6,299 bases of DNA, from contig JALQST010000195.1 of the NCBI GenBank assembly GCA_023264315.1, forward strand, positions 1-6,299. Direction: 5' to 3'. Shown here piece by piece: positions 6,148 to 6,299 of the stretch; positions within the stretch are counted from its first letter, which is position 1, and the number at the start of each line of letters is the position of its first letter. The notes beneath the pieces are model-generated. The model searched no databases. It saw only the letters and a list, made by a program, of their open reading frames with translations, and was not told where the DNA came from. Both the position numbers and the translations under genes were made by a program. The stretch is from Nodosilinea sp. BSH.14 (GTDB taxonomy: Bacteria; Cyanobacteriota; Cyanobacteriia; Phormidesmidales; Phormidesmidaceae).

Positions 6148-6252
6148 CCTCCAGCCCTTCCATCGGAGGATCCCCAAGACCCTGGCCTTCAGAGGGTGGG
6201 GTGGGGGAGCCCAGCAATCCGGTTTTCCATCGCCTGATGCACCATGGACTGG

Positions 6253-6292
6253 TTGCGGAGGCTAATCCAAAGGCTACACTGGTCATTAGAAT
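6253..6292 (+). promoter_or_regulatory. Possible promoter for a gene beyond the right edge
   Basis: TTGCGG (6253-6258) is followed after 16 bases by TACACT (6275-6280), a fair -35/-10 pair. A second -10-like hexamer, TAGAAT (6287-6292), matches five of six consensus bases but has no partner -35 at normal spacing. Either could start a plus-strand transcript near the right edge. The 6148-6299 stretch has no gene I can support; it also holds G-runs of 3, 4 and 5 at 6194-6207 and a TCCAT/ATGGA inverted repeat (6226-6248). Confidence 0.3.
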
Positions 6293-6299
6293 ATCCTGG

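Overview
The window looks like ordinary chromosomal sequence from a GC-rich cyanobacterium, probably not a picocyanobacterium. Two things point there. The long RarA protein carries an extra C-terminal domain of a kind known mainly from cyanobacteria, and the branched-chain aminotransferase has the N-terminus typical of its cyanobacterial version. Most genes lack a clear Shine-Dalgarno sequence, which also fits. I saw no copy of the HIP1 octamer that is frequent in many cyanobacteria, and I cannot name the genus.

Layout: five genes lie on the minus strand and one on the plus strand. Read right to left from position 4912, the minus-strand genes are two halves of a YeeE/YedE-type sulfur-compound permease (4493-4912, then 3916-4374), ilvE (2834-3763), rarA fused to a methyltransferase-like domain (505-2724), and the 5' part of recO (1-266), cut by the left edge. 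Their gaps are 118, 152, 109 and 238 bases, so this is a co-oriented series rather than a clear operon. nagA (4954-6147) runs divergently from the permease pair, with 41 bases between the two start codons. After nagA there are about 150 bases without a supported gene; they may hold a promoter for a gene beyond the right edge.

Functions: recO and rarA both belong to recombination and stalled-fork repair and lie in the same orientation. The permease halves suggest uptake of thiosulfate or another sulfur species. IlvE makes branched-chain amino acids. NagA recycles N-acetylglucosamine-6-phosphate from cell wall or chitin sugars. No single pathway links all six genes.

Non-coding structure: a double-hairpin REP-like repeat lies between rarA and recO (325-407). 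Two adjacent perfect hairpins lie just upstream of the rarA start (2737-2770). A 13-base sequence is tandemly duplicated upstream of ilvE. The nagA/permease divergent region holds a 7-base inverted repeat with arms 41 bases apart. I found no CRISPR array, RNA gene, transposase or phage gene. The least explained item is the RarA fusion's C-terminal domain, which keeps a methyltransferase-like layout but has a degraded SAM-binding loop.
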